Shown: in pieces, positions 57,192-64,000 of the stretch
How the letters are laid out: the number at the start of each line of letters is the position of its first letter
Position numbering within the stretch: position 1 is the stretch's first letter
NCBI GenBank assembly: GCA_030123525.1
Contig: CP126125.1
Coordinates: 1,922,001 to 1,986,000, forward strand
Source: ELB16-189 sp018266435
GTDB taxonomy: Bacteria > Bacteroidota > Bacteroidia > Cytophagales > Cyclobacteriaceae
Direction: 5' to 3'
DNA: 64,000 nt
Translations under genes and position numbers: made by a program
Notes under the pieces: generated by a model
What the model saw: only the letters and a program-made list of their open reading frames with translations
The model's database searches: none
Told to the model about the DNA's origin: nothing

Positions 57192-57989
57192 TTAAACCCC
57201 AACTCCTTTTCCCTTTTTAGATTTCTTCTCCTTCCCCTCACTCTCCTCGTCAACATCCTGCTTCTGGGTTTCCTTTTTCTCCTTGGATTTCTCCGGCTCG
57301 CTCGTTTCTTTTTTTTCTATGCCCTGAAATTGCTTTTGCATTTTGGCATCGTAGAGATTGAGCGTTTTGAATTGTGGATTGGCTTCGATGAACATTTTTT
57401 CCTCTTTGCCATCTTTCAAGAACGTAACCTGAGTTTGATTGCCTTTCTCCAAAGACTTCATAAGCTTGACCTTCTCTTCGTCATTAGAAAGTTCTTTGAT
57501 GGGGTAGCGAGAAACCACTGCATCAAGTTCATAGCCATAGCCCGAATGATATTGTTTCACTTTGTAATTGTCATTCTTGTCTTTCTCGGAGAAGTCGAGT
57601 TGGAGCCACGCGTTGTAGGCCTGGCCTTCCTTGTTGGTAAGGTCTTTATTTACCGATCGGCCTGACAAAAGATTGAACGCCTCCTTAGCAGTGATACCGG
57701 AATTCTTTGTGATGTAAAATGTCTGCGATTTCTCCTGCGTTGGATCTTCATTCTTTAGCGTAGCCTGATAACGGTTAAAGAAATACATATCGGTCTGATC
57801 CGATTTTTTAAAGTCGAGTCTGTAATCCACTTTATCGGTGACTCCATCTTTTTTGAATTCCCCTTGTAACGACAAGTTAAATTCGGTTGGCTGTTGATTT
57901 ATTTTTGCTTCAAGATCAGCATTCAGTTTTTCTCCGAAGCCCATATACTTGAGGCCGTCTTTCAGAAATTCTAAATTCTTAGGATTCAT
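57192..57989 (-). CDS. Conserved hypothetical protein of Bacteroidetes conjugative elements
   Basis: A 265-residue soluble protein starting MNPKNLEFLKDGLKYMGFGE. It has a repeated-looking alpha/beta body (KSDQTDMYFFNRYQATLKNE, ITAKEAFNLLSGRSVNKDLT) and a highly charged, Lys/Glu-rich C-terminal 60 residues (KKETSEPEKSKEKKETQ). Similar proteins occur in Bacteroidetes conjugative elements, some in the DUF3945 group (inference from memory). It lies 42 bp downstream of traN on the same strand. Confidence 0.6.
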   Translation of the reverse strand: MNPKNLEFLKDGLKYMGFGEKLNADLEAKINQQPTEFNLSLQGEFKKDGVTDKVDYRLDFKKSDQTDMYFFNRYQATLKNEDPTQEKSQTFYITKNSGITAKEAFNLLSGRSVNKDLTNKEGQAYNAWLQLDFSEKDKNDNYKVKQYHSGYGYELDAVVSRYPIKELSNDEEKVKLMKSLEKGNQTQVTFLKDGKEEKMFIEANPQFKTLNLYDAKMQKQFQGIEKKETSEPEKSKEKKETQKQDVDEESEGKEKKSKKGKGVGV

Positions 57990-58031
57990 AAAATAGTATT
58001 TAATGATTTGTAATTAAAAATCTGATTGGAT

Positions 58032-58868
58032 CTATTTCAATAACCTGGCATTGACAATGTCTTTGTTTTTGATTGGAAGGCTAAAATGTCGTCCACCGTT
58101 TGCTTCAAACAACTCAATGTTCAAATATTTCGATTCGGGTATCGTGAATTTTGGAAGCACGTAAACCAGGTCGGTGTGAGATTTTCCGTTCACCTCTTCA
58201 TTGTTACCATAGATATATAGTGGCTTGATGGCCAACTCTTGCGAGGCGGTGCGTTTTATTCTGACCTTATCGCGGATATAGAACTTAAGGAAGTCGATGC
58301 TGTAGTTTATGTTTGATTGGTTTCCGATCCTGACTCGATAGAACATAATATTGTCCTTGATATAAATGCCTTGCAAGGCGAGGCTCATTTTATATTCACT
58401 TTCTTTAACGATGTTTCTCTTTCTCATCGATGCTATGCTGGTGGCATATTTTTCCATCTCAACTTCAGTCATGTCTGTTTTAAATATTGTTGGAGTTCCC
58501 TTGCGCTCGGTGGCATCAGCGCTCATGTCAACCGTCAAACTCGTTGGCTGGGTTGAATAATTTATGGTGAATTGATGGAGTATGCCATCTGCTGTAATAA
58601 CAGTGAGATTGGTTTCAGGAAAATTTTCACGACCTGCCTTTAACTGAAGTACATTGTCAACTCCTTTAGCCTTTTGCGCCAAAACATCGCGACTTCCCCG
58701 ATCAACGCTCTTGATTACGGAAGGGAAAATAATACTGGATGTTTTATTGTAAGTGAGTATGACACTGCAAGAGTCAACGATCGTTTGACTTGATCCCTTG
58801 GTAGCAAATAGTGCAAAGAACCCCCACAAGAGAATTCTTATGTACAAGTTATTTATGAAGTACATCAT
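58032..58868 (-). CDS. traN: Conjugative transfer protein TraN (DUF4138)
   Basis: A 278-residue protein with a signal peptide (ALFATKGSSQ) and the DUF4138/TraN body (LTYNKTSSIIFPSVIKSVDR, VLQLKAGRENFPETNLTVIT, LVYVLPKFTIPESKYLNIEL). TraN is part of the envelope-spanning mating apparatus, VirB9-like in role. A second ATG one codon on is equally possible. It lies 96 bp downstream of traM in the expected order. Confidence 0.88.
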   Translation of the reverse strand: MMYFINNLYIRILLWGFFALFATKGSSQTIVDSCSVILTYNKTSSIIFPSVIKSVDRGSRDVLAQKAKGVDNVLQLKAGRENFPETNLTVITADGILHQFTINYSTQPTSLTVDMSADATERKGTPTIFKTDMTEVEMEKYATSIASMRKRNIVKESEYKMSLALQGIYIKDNIMFYRVRIGNQSNINYSIDFLKFYIRDKVRIKRTASQELAIKPLYIYGNNEEVNGKSHTDLVYVLPKFTIPESKYLNIELFEANGGRHFSLPIKNKDIVNARLLK

Positions 58869-58964
58869 AGTTTTAAATGTTAATTGTTTCTAATGAATAC
58901 CTACTCAATCAAAGCCAACATTGACATTAGATTCAAAACATTTTCTATTTTATCATTCACTGAA

Positions 58965-60305
58965 TTAAGAGTTGTCTGTTTTTTTGTCCTTCAATAAAAG
59001 TTTGTAGCCAGCCTTGACAGTGACCTTGATCAGCTTAACCTTTTTGCTGAAGAGGCTCTTTGCGGTTTGGATGCCCGCACTTGCAGCTTGCGTCTTTAAA
59101 GATTGATCCATTGACATGAACTGCATTCCTTGCAATGCCTGATCAGACGATTGTTTTGCAACATCGCGTGTGATTGCCCCTGGAATATAGATGCCCTCTA
59201 TTCCATCTAAATCATAAGCTGAAAGAGAAACCGGAAACAGAAAGTTTTCATCGCGAATAGAATTGATCGCTACCGTTAATCTTTCCCCATTGATTGAACA
59301 CGTTCCATAAATGAATTGGTCTTTTGAAATATGTTTCCCGTTGATGTAAACATCATTTAACAAACGTAACTTAATAGTAGAACCTGCGACTAGCTCCTGG
59401 GTGTCATGAACAGCGGCTTCAATTGTATTACCAGTTTCCTGCTCATCAGTCATTTCATCCTCGAGACCGTAAAAACCATTTTGGCTAGACTCTGTGGGAA
59501 ATACCTTGCTAAGCAGGGCAAGACTATCTGATGGAATTTGAATTGAAATTTGTTTAGGAGTTAATAGGGAAAACTTTTCCTCGGCTTCTTTAGTCTGCAC
59601 TGGAAATACCTGCCCCTTCTTCAATTCACTTTCTTTTCTGATCTTCTCAGCAGCGCGGTCGGGATGCTGTATATCAAGAATCTTTTCGAGCATTCCGTTA
59701 ATCTGCTGCATTTCTGGATCGTCCTGATTTCCGCCTTTCATTGTCTGCATCATTTTCTCTAACTGCTTCACATCTGAAGAGAACTGCGGATCAGTTGCAT
59801 TGGGCTGGGCGACTTCCAACGTTTTAGAGTCAATCGGTGAGTCTTGCTTCTTATTAAGCTCCTGATAGAGTTGCTCAAGCTTTTTGTTAACCTTCGCTTC
59901 GTTTGGATCAATGATTTCGGCTTGTTTTTTCTGAGCAACGTTTTGAGAATTCCCTGATTTAGTTTTTTGCTTGTCTTGAATGGGTTCTTGTTGAATTTCC
60001 TGTTGATCCTGTGTTTCAATTGGTGCTAAGTCGATATATGGATCGTTTCTTTTTTCTTCTTCAAGCTTAAGTGAGTCACGTTCTGCCTGCTCATAAAGGG
60101 AGAGCTTGTTCCAAACTTCATCATTAAAATGGGCATCTGGGAGGTTGGGATTCAAGCCCGTCTTTTCACTTGCGATAGCTTGTCCAGGTGAACCCTGACC
60201 ACCGCCCAATGCCCAAAATATCAGAATCAGAAATGGCAGAACCAGTACGGGCACAACCATTGCAAATTTTCTTTGCTGCAAAAACTTTTGTGAATGCGGT
60301 TTCAT
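58965..60305 (-). CDS. traM: Conjugative transfer protein TraM
   Basis: A 446-residue protein with one membrane helix near the N-terminus (FAMVVPVLVLPFLILIFWAL), a long Gln/Lys/Glu-rich linker (about residues 80-230), and a C-terminal domain (STIKLRLLNDVYINGKHISK, FIYGTCSINGERLTVAINSI, LDGIEGIYIPGAITRDVAKQ) typical of Bacteroidetes TraM and VirB10-like proteins. It bridges inner and outer membranes in the mating complex. It lies 12 bp downstream of the TraL-like gene. Confidence 0.9.
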   Translation of the reverse strand: MKPHSQKFLQQRKFAMVVPVLVLPFLILIFWALGGGQGSPGQAIASEKTGLNPNLPDAHFNDEVWNKLSLYEQAERDSLKLEEEKRNDPYIDLAPIETQDQQEIQQEPIQDKQKTKSGNSQNVAQKKQAEIIDPNEAKVNKKLEQLYQELNKKQDSPIDSKTLEVAQPNATDPQFSSDVKQLEKMMQTMKGGNQDDPEMQQINGMLEKILDIQHPDRAAEKIRKESELKKGQVFPVQTKEAEEKFSLLTPKQISIQIPSDSLALLSKVFPTESSQNGFYGLEDEMTDEQETGNTIEAAVHDTQELVAGSTIKLRLLNDVYINGKHISKDQFIYGTCSINGERLTVAINSIRDENFLFPVSLSAYDLDGIEGIYIPGAITRDVAKQSSDQALQGMQFMSMDQSLKTQAASAGIQTAKSLFSKKVKLIKVTVKAGYKLLLKDKKTDNS

Positions 60306-60317
60306 AACATTTTGTGT

Positions 60318-60773
60318 TTAGTGTAAATAATTTGATTGATAGTTCTCTATAAGAGAATTGATGCTGTCCATCATGCCAGGCCTGGCGTTAATCAGACTAT
60401 CATAGACGGCAATACCTTTTGGAGATTTTCTGAGACTGTCAAGAATTGCTTTGACGCGAAGGATTCTTTTCAATCCGTTTACATAGTTTGGATTTTGATA
60501 AATGTCTTTCGGAATAGTGATTTGATCGATGCGAAAGGAAAGTGAATTTTGTGCATCGTTCATCGAGCGAATGATCAGTGAAACGCAAACTACCGCCATC
60601 ACCAGTCCGAACATCAAAAGCGTGATGCGTTTGTGAAGTGTCGGCAATGAATTGAACTTCGCATCTAAGTAATCAGCTATTACCTTTTTGGAATTGCTTA
60701 ATTTCACAGACACCCTTTTTGAGATTGAATCTTCAGCGGTGTCAGTTGGATTATTTGTTTTGTTGTCGTTCAT
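60318..60773 (-). CDS. TraL-like small conjugation membrane protein
   Basis: A 151-residue protein with a single membrane helix (ITLLMFGLVMAVVCVSLII) and a soluble C-terminal part (LKRILRVKAILDSLRKSPKG). The place between traK and traM matches TraL in Bacteroides elements, although it is longer than usual. The start overlaps the traK stop by 4 bp. The assignment rests mainly on position and topology. Confidence 0.65.
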   Translation of the reverse strand: MNDNKTNNPTDTAEDSISKRVSVKLSNSKKVIADYLDAKFNSLPTLHKRITLLMFGLVMAVVCVSLIIRSMNDAQNSLSFRIDQITIPKDIYQNPNYVNGLKRILRVKAILDSLRKSPKGIAVYDSLINARPGMMDSINSLIENYQSNYLH

Positions 60774-61390
60774 AATCTGTTCTCGGTTTTGATGTCTTTG
60801 TTTTCAAGGGTGTGCCACTTCTCGATAAGGAACCCGTGTGGGTTGTTATCAGAGCGCGAAACATTTCGCAGATAGCCTTCAGTTACTAAACTTCGTGTGA
60901 CAATAGATGTCTTGCGGATGAGCTTCTGTCTTGCGTAGCATCGGAAGTAAAAAGGATAATCATTCACTTCAATCTTGATACTATCCATTACAACTTCCTG
61001 ACTGATGTTACCTGAAATGATGTTGGAGTAATATCTGCTTTCCTTCAAGTTATCGTACTGGCGTTTCGCTGACGCATCTGCCAGATACAAAGCCTTCGTT
61101 ATGTTCGCTTCAATGACACGGTCGTCTGGATCAAGCGTAAAGAAATAATGGTGAAACATTTTAACGTGGTCTCTTGCTTCGACTGGAATATTATCCTTGC
61201 GCTCCGCTGACCAAGCTTCTAAAGCTTTGCCATTAGCAAGTATGTAGATGCGCTCTTGAATGTGCGTCACCATTTGAAAACTTTTGTAAATGGAATAGCA
61301 ACAGATCATCGCACATGCAAAAATGAGCGCGAGCGAAAACAGTTTGATGTGCTTGAATGCGGAGTCGATATTTTTGAGTTGGCTGAACAT
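60770..61390 (-). CDS. traK: Conjugative transfer protein TraK
   Basis: A 206-residue protein with one N-terminal membrane helix (LFSLALIFACAMICCYSIYK) and the TraK body (VEARDHVKMFHHYFFTLDPD, DDRVIEANITKALYLADASA, SIVTRSLVTEGYLRNVSRSD, NPHGFLIEKW). It is VirB8-like in role and needed to assemble the mating pore. It lies 3 bp downstream of traJ. Confidence 0.9.
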   Translation of the reverse strand: MFSQLKNIDSAFKHIKLFSLALIFACAMICCYSIYKSFQMVTHIQERIYILANGKALEAWSAERKDNIPVEARDHVKMFHHYFFTLDPDDRVIEANITKALYLADASAKRQYDNLKESRYYSNIISGNISQEVVMDSIKIEVNDYPFYFRCYARQKLIRKTSIVTRSLVTEGYLRNVSRSDNNPHGFLIEKWHTLENKDIKTENRL

Positions 61391-61393
61391 GAA

Positions 61394-62587
61394 TTACGCA
61401 GTTTTGTTATTGCCGGAAAGTTTATCGTGCATGTAGTCACTTGTACTGCTACTGTCAGAACTTGATGGGCTTGCGGTTTTTGGTGCTTCGCTTGATTGAG
61501 CCTGATTTGATGCTCCAATTAAATTCTTTGCACCTGATGCTGCGGAGCTGACTGCTGCACTTGAGCCGCCTGTGAAGATATTTGAAGCTTTATAAAGTAG
61601 TGTGTTTCCGCCTCCTGCATGAACAATATAATTGGACACGCTTGGCACAGTGAAATACCCAACGATGCCCATGACAAGAAAAATCAGATAGGCCGTGTCG
61701 TTACTGCTGAAGAAGGTGTCTCCATATTTTGCTACCTGCTGAATATCGATCTTCAACATGTTTTCTTGAACCTTGGCGATGATTGCTCCGAATATATTTG
61801 CTACCGGAAGCCAAAGAAAGACATTGATATAGCGGGCGATCCATACTGTTAGCGTGTGCTGAAGCCCGTCAAAAACAGCGAGACCAAAAATGATTGGACC
61901 AAGTATAGAGAGTACAATGAGATAAAACGTTCTGATTGTATTGATGCAAAGTGATGCAGCTTCATAAAGAATGTGAAGTATCTCCGACATCCATTGCTTT
62001 ACCGAGTTTCGAAAATTGTAAGATGCTTTTGACATGGCAAACTTTATGTCATTGCCAAGTCCGTCAAGTGTTCCCTCCTCCGTTCCGTCAGGATGGGTGT
62101 AGCGATACCATTTGTCGCGATCACCACTTCCATCCACACCCACATACATTTGCCACGCGAGTGTTTTCATTATCGCCTCTTCTTTTAATTTCAATAGATA
62201 GGCGATGGCGTTGTTCGAACCTGAAACCATTGCGGCTGTGCCTGTCACTGTTGGTTGGAGTATTGTATTCATGAATAGCAGCACGTAAGGAAAAAGCATT
62301 ATGCATAGTCCGAGTGCAAAAGGTCTGAGTAATGGATAGAAGTCTATTGGTTCAGCATTGGCGAGATGGCGCCATACCCTTGAAGAAATATACCACAGTG
62401 CTGCAAAGCCGGCCAGTCCTCGGCTAACCCCGATCAGTTGACTGCACAAAGGCAGCATTTCACTGTATAGCTGGTCCAAGACGCTTTGCAGACTGTGGAT
62501 CTCTCCCGTGAAACTCTGAGCACAAACAACGCCAGGCAAAAAAGTCACGGTGAGAAATATTGTTAATGTCGTTTTTTTCGGTTTCAT
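61394..62587 (-). CDS. traJ: Conjugative transfer protein TraJ
   Basis: A 397-residue polytopic protein with a signal (LPGVVCAQSF) and about six membrane helices. The TraJ signatures include CSQLIGVSRGLAGFAALWYI, NAEPIDFYPLLRPFALGLCI, LGPIIFGLAVFDGLQHTLTV and WIARYINVFLWLPVANIFGA. TraJ is the VirB6-like inner-membrane channel part. The Ser/Ala-rich C-terminus lacks homology. It starts 10 bp after the TraI-like gene. Confidence 0.92.
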   Translation of the reverse strand: MKPKKTTLTIFLTVTFLPGVVCAQSFTGEIHSLQSVLDQLYSEMLPLCSQLIGVSRGLAGFAALWYISSRVWRHLANAEPIDFYPLLRPFALGLCIMLFPYVLLFMNTILQPTVTGTAAMVSGSNNAIAYLLKLKEEAIMKTLAWQMYVGVDGSGDRDKWYRYTHPDGTEEGTLDGLGNDIKFAMSKASYNFRNSVKQWMSEILHILYEAASLCINTIRTFYLIVLSILGPIIFGLAVFDGLQHTLTVWIARYINVFLWLPVANIFGAIIAKVQENMLKIDIQQVAKYGDTFFSSNDTAYLIFLVMGIVGYFTVPSVSNYIVHAGGGNTLLYKASNIFTGGSSAAVSSAASGAKNLIGASNQAQSSEAPKTASPSSSDSSSTSDYMHDKLSGNNKTA

Positions 62588-62597
62588 AATTGCAGAA

Positions 62598-63239
62598 TTA
62601 ATTGAGGCCGTAGATATGTCGAAGTGTTCTCACATCATTTGCTGATCTAGCTCGCTGTATCGCGAGTAGCTGAGTGTTGTTATTGAAACTCCTAATGAAA
62701 ACTACCTTTCCTTCCAAGTCATAGTAAATCCTGTCAATGGCTTTCATCCGTTCATCATCACTCATCCTAAGCTTGGTGGCGGTAGTGATCATGATCAGAT
62801 CATCAATATTTCTGAGGCTCGCCTGAACAAGGAAACTGTAAACATTGCCGATGTATTCAAGTTCCTCTGGTTTAAAGTTGGGATCGTTCTTGAAGCGAGT
62901 GTAATAATTCTTGTACTCCTTCACCAAAAGCTTTTGGTAGTCTATTATATATGGAATGCGTTTGTAGTTCCTGACTGCCGGGTTCACAAGAAACAATCCG
63001 TCAAGGAATGCCTGATGTAGTTTGTAATTGCCTTCTGCAATGTTCTTGATCGTGGTGTATCCGTAGTCGAGTATTTTGTATCCTGCATACATGTTGTCCA
63101 GTATTTTTTCCAACTGCTGCAACTTCTCGTAGTCAAGGATCAGTTGCTCCATTTCCTGTTCTTGAGCGTAGGCGGAATTACAAGTAAGCAGACCAACTGA
63201 AATGATCAGGCTTGCGAAAAACTTATTAAATCGATTCAT
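62598..63239 (-). CDS. TraI-like conjugation protein, copy A
   Basis: A 213-residue protein with a signal peptide (CNSAYAQEQE) and a helical body (EKLQQLEKILDNMYAGYKIL, GYTTIKNIAEGNYKLHQAFL, KLRMSDDERMKAIDRIYYDL) seen in TraI-type conjugation proteins of Bacteroidota, where it sits ahead of traJ. Exact function in the mating complex is not known. It overlaps the next paralogue by 14 bp. Confidence 0.75.
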   Translation of the reverse strand: MNRFNKFFASLIISVGLLTCNSAYAQEQEMEQLILDYEKLQQLEKILDNMYAGYKILDYGYTTIKNIAEGNYKLHQAFLDGLFLVNPAVRNYKRIPYIIDYQKLLVKEYKNYYTRFKNDPNFKPEELEYIGNVYSFLVQASLRNIDDLIMITTATKLRMSDDERMKAIDRIYYDLEGKVVFIRSFNNNTQLLAIQRARSANDVRTLRHIYGLN

Positions 63240-63867
63240 AATTCTTTCTCAATTGGTTGATTTCAATTCCTTCTTTCTCGCGTTCATGAGCCAGTAACTT
63301 TGTGTCATTTCCAAAAGCCCTGACAAAAGCTTTCTTATCCTTCATGTCTTCGTGTATTTTATCAATCCTTTGAAGTCTTTCATCATCGGTCATTTGCGCA
63401 GCATCCGATTGAATTATGGTGTGCAGTTCTGATATGGAAGCATCGCACAAAAGCAACATGCTTGTGTGAACGCGGGCCACATAGCGGACTTCCTCGGGAG
63501 TGAAGTGCTTGTTGGTTTGACAGAACTGATAGACATTCTTCATGTCTCGTATGATGCTGTATTGAAAAGCGATGATGTCGATTACTTTTACTGAATTGTG
63601 AATCGATGGCTTTACAGTCTTCAGTGACTTAAAGAAATCTCGGTCAAGGTTGAAGTTGCCATTCTTAATGTTTTCTATCGCGGTCAACCCGTTGTGGGCA
63701 ATAGTGTAACCCTTTTTTAAATAATCGAGATAAACTTGATAGGCGATTATCTGCTCGATCAAATATTTGGTTTGCGTTTTCTTCTGATTGAACCACTCGT
63801 CAAACGTCTGTGCATTTGAGTGTGCAATAGAGAGAGTAAGTAGAAATATGACAGTTAGTGTTTTCAT
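63226..63867 (-). CDS. TraI-like conjugation protein, copy B
   Basis: A 213-residue protein from ATG 63867 (MKTLTVIFLLTLSIAHSNAQ), the start that gives a signal peptide. It has the same pattern as copy A (KKGYTIAHNGLTAIENIKNG, NFNLDRDFFKSLKTVKPSIH, AAQMTDDERLQRIDKIHEDM) but the two differ at most positions, so the duplication is old. The stop overlaps the start of copy A by 14 bp. Confidence 0.75.
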   Translation of the reverse strand: MKTLTVIFLLTLSIAHSNAQTFDEWFNQKKTQTKYLIEQIIAYQVYLDYLKKGYTIAHNGLTAIENIKNGNFNLDRDFFKSLKTVKPSIHNSVKVIDIIAFQYSIIRDMKNVYQFCQTNKHFTPEEVRYVARVHTSMLLLCDASISELHTIIQSDAAQMTDDERLQRIDKIHEDMKDKKAFVRAFGNDTKLLAHEREKEGIEINQLRKNYESI

Positions 63868-63869
63868 AT

Positions 63870-64000
63870 TTATTGGGTTGGTAGTCCGCATAATCTTTTC
63901 ACAGTTTTTATTTCATTTTCATCTTTTGATCGATTGATGCTCAACTGAGTATTCTGATTGTTGAACTGTTGCAGATCTGTGTAGTTACGGTCGATGTTGT
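63870..64000 (-). CDS. Conjugation-linked protein, C-terminal end (runs off window)
   Basis: An open frame from the right edge ends at 63870-63872, 3 bp before the start of TraI-like copy B. The visible 42 residues are polar (NIDRNYTDLQQFNNQNTQLS then KDENEIKTVKRLCGLPTQ). They are not enough to name the protein. Position suggests another transfer gene. Confidence 0.45.
   Translation of the reverse strand, partial: NIDRNYTDLQQFNNQNTQLSINRSKDENEIKTVKRLCGLPTQ

Noticed and set aside
57135..57665. Plus-strand 176-codon hydrophobic frame
   Set aside because: It is antisense to the charged, Lys/Glu-rich gene at 57192-57989; the hydrophobic translation is a mirror of those codons.
1..64000. rRNA, tRNA, CRISPR arrays, transposases, replication origin
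   Set aside because: No sequence matching these was seen on either strand; small degenerate cases could be missed by eye.

Overview
The window is bacterial and almost certainly from the Bacteroidota (Cytophagales or a neighbouring order; inference). Support comes from a TonB-dependent receptor with an N-terminal carboxypeptidase-like domain, Bacteroidetes-type conjugation genes in the order I-J-K-L-M-N, families that are largely Bacteroidetes-specific (HYC_CC_PP, DUF6660, DUF5777, DUF3347), and a TAnnTTTG-type promoter in front of the mer operon. Nearly every gene lies on the minus strand; only the mer operon is on the plus strand. No rRNA, tRNA or CRISPR array was seen.

Layout, left to right. 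(1) 1-13.3 kb is a copper/silver island: the N-terminal part of a metal P-type ATPase with four tandem heavy-metal-binding (HMBD) modules, small metal-binding secreted proteins, and a cus operon whose RND permease CusA is encoded as two proteins, followed by a TolC-type outer-membrane protein and two different CusB adaptors. (2) 13.3-20.9 kb holds a broken HMA/MauE gene, gene-end fragments, a multicopper oxidase with a FecA-like receptor behind two inverted-repeat operators, an LPP20/ARPP-1 protein, and an 880-bp stretch of gene remains. (3) 20.9-33.8 kb is a Zn/Cd/Co island: a ZntA-type ATPase, and one tight operon of a CzcA permease fused to TolC, CzcB, a ZIP transporter, bestrophin, a two-helix channel-like protein, carbonic anhydrase and MgtC. 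(4) 33.9-39.7 kb is a stress-type operon (ATP-cone/Mrr protein, Ca2+-type P-ATPase, SRPBCC protein, GH13 enzyme). (5) 39.7-45.1 kb encodes an electron-transfer module (two cytochromes c, a four-cluster ferredoxin-like subunit, an NrfD membrane subunit, a Tat-exported small protein, a DUF5777 barrel) without a molybdopterin subunit. (6) 45.1-51.0 kb is a second cus operon led by an ArsR regulator, again with a split CusA and two adaptors. (7) 51.1-57.0 kb carries Cys/His-rich secreted proteins, a D-lactate dehydrogenase relic, and a mer operon (ArsR-type regulator, MerTP, periplasmic HMA protein, MerA). (8) 57.2-64 kb is part of a conjugative-transfer module (traN, M, L-like, K, J and two traI-like genes).

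Taken together this looks like the cargo of an integrative conjugative element or plasmid devoted to metals: copper/silver export (two Cus pumps, CopA-like ATPase, multicopper oxidase), divalent-cation export (Czc, ZntA) and mercury reduction. The many pseudogenes and gene-end fragments (methyltransferase, HMA/MauE, SRPBCC, AsmA-like, ARPP-1, D-LDH) show that the region has been assembled and reshuffled. The most unusual points are the two CusA pumps split at the same cytoplasmic loop, paired adaptors with Met-rich inserts, the CzcA-TolC fusion with an internal signal-peptide-like segment, and a recurrent ATTCTT/AAGAAT inverted repeat upstream of metal genes.
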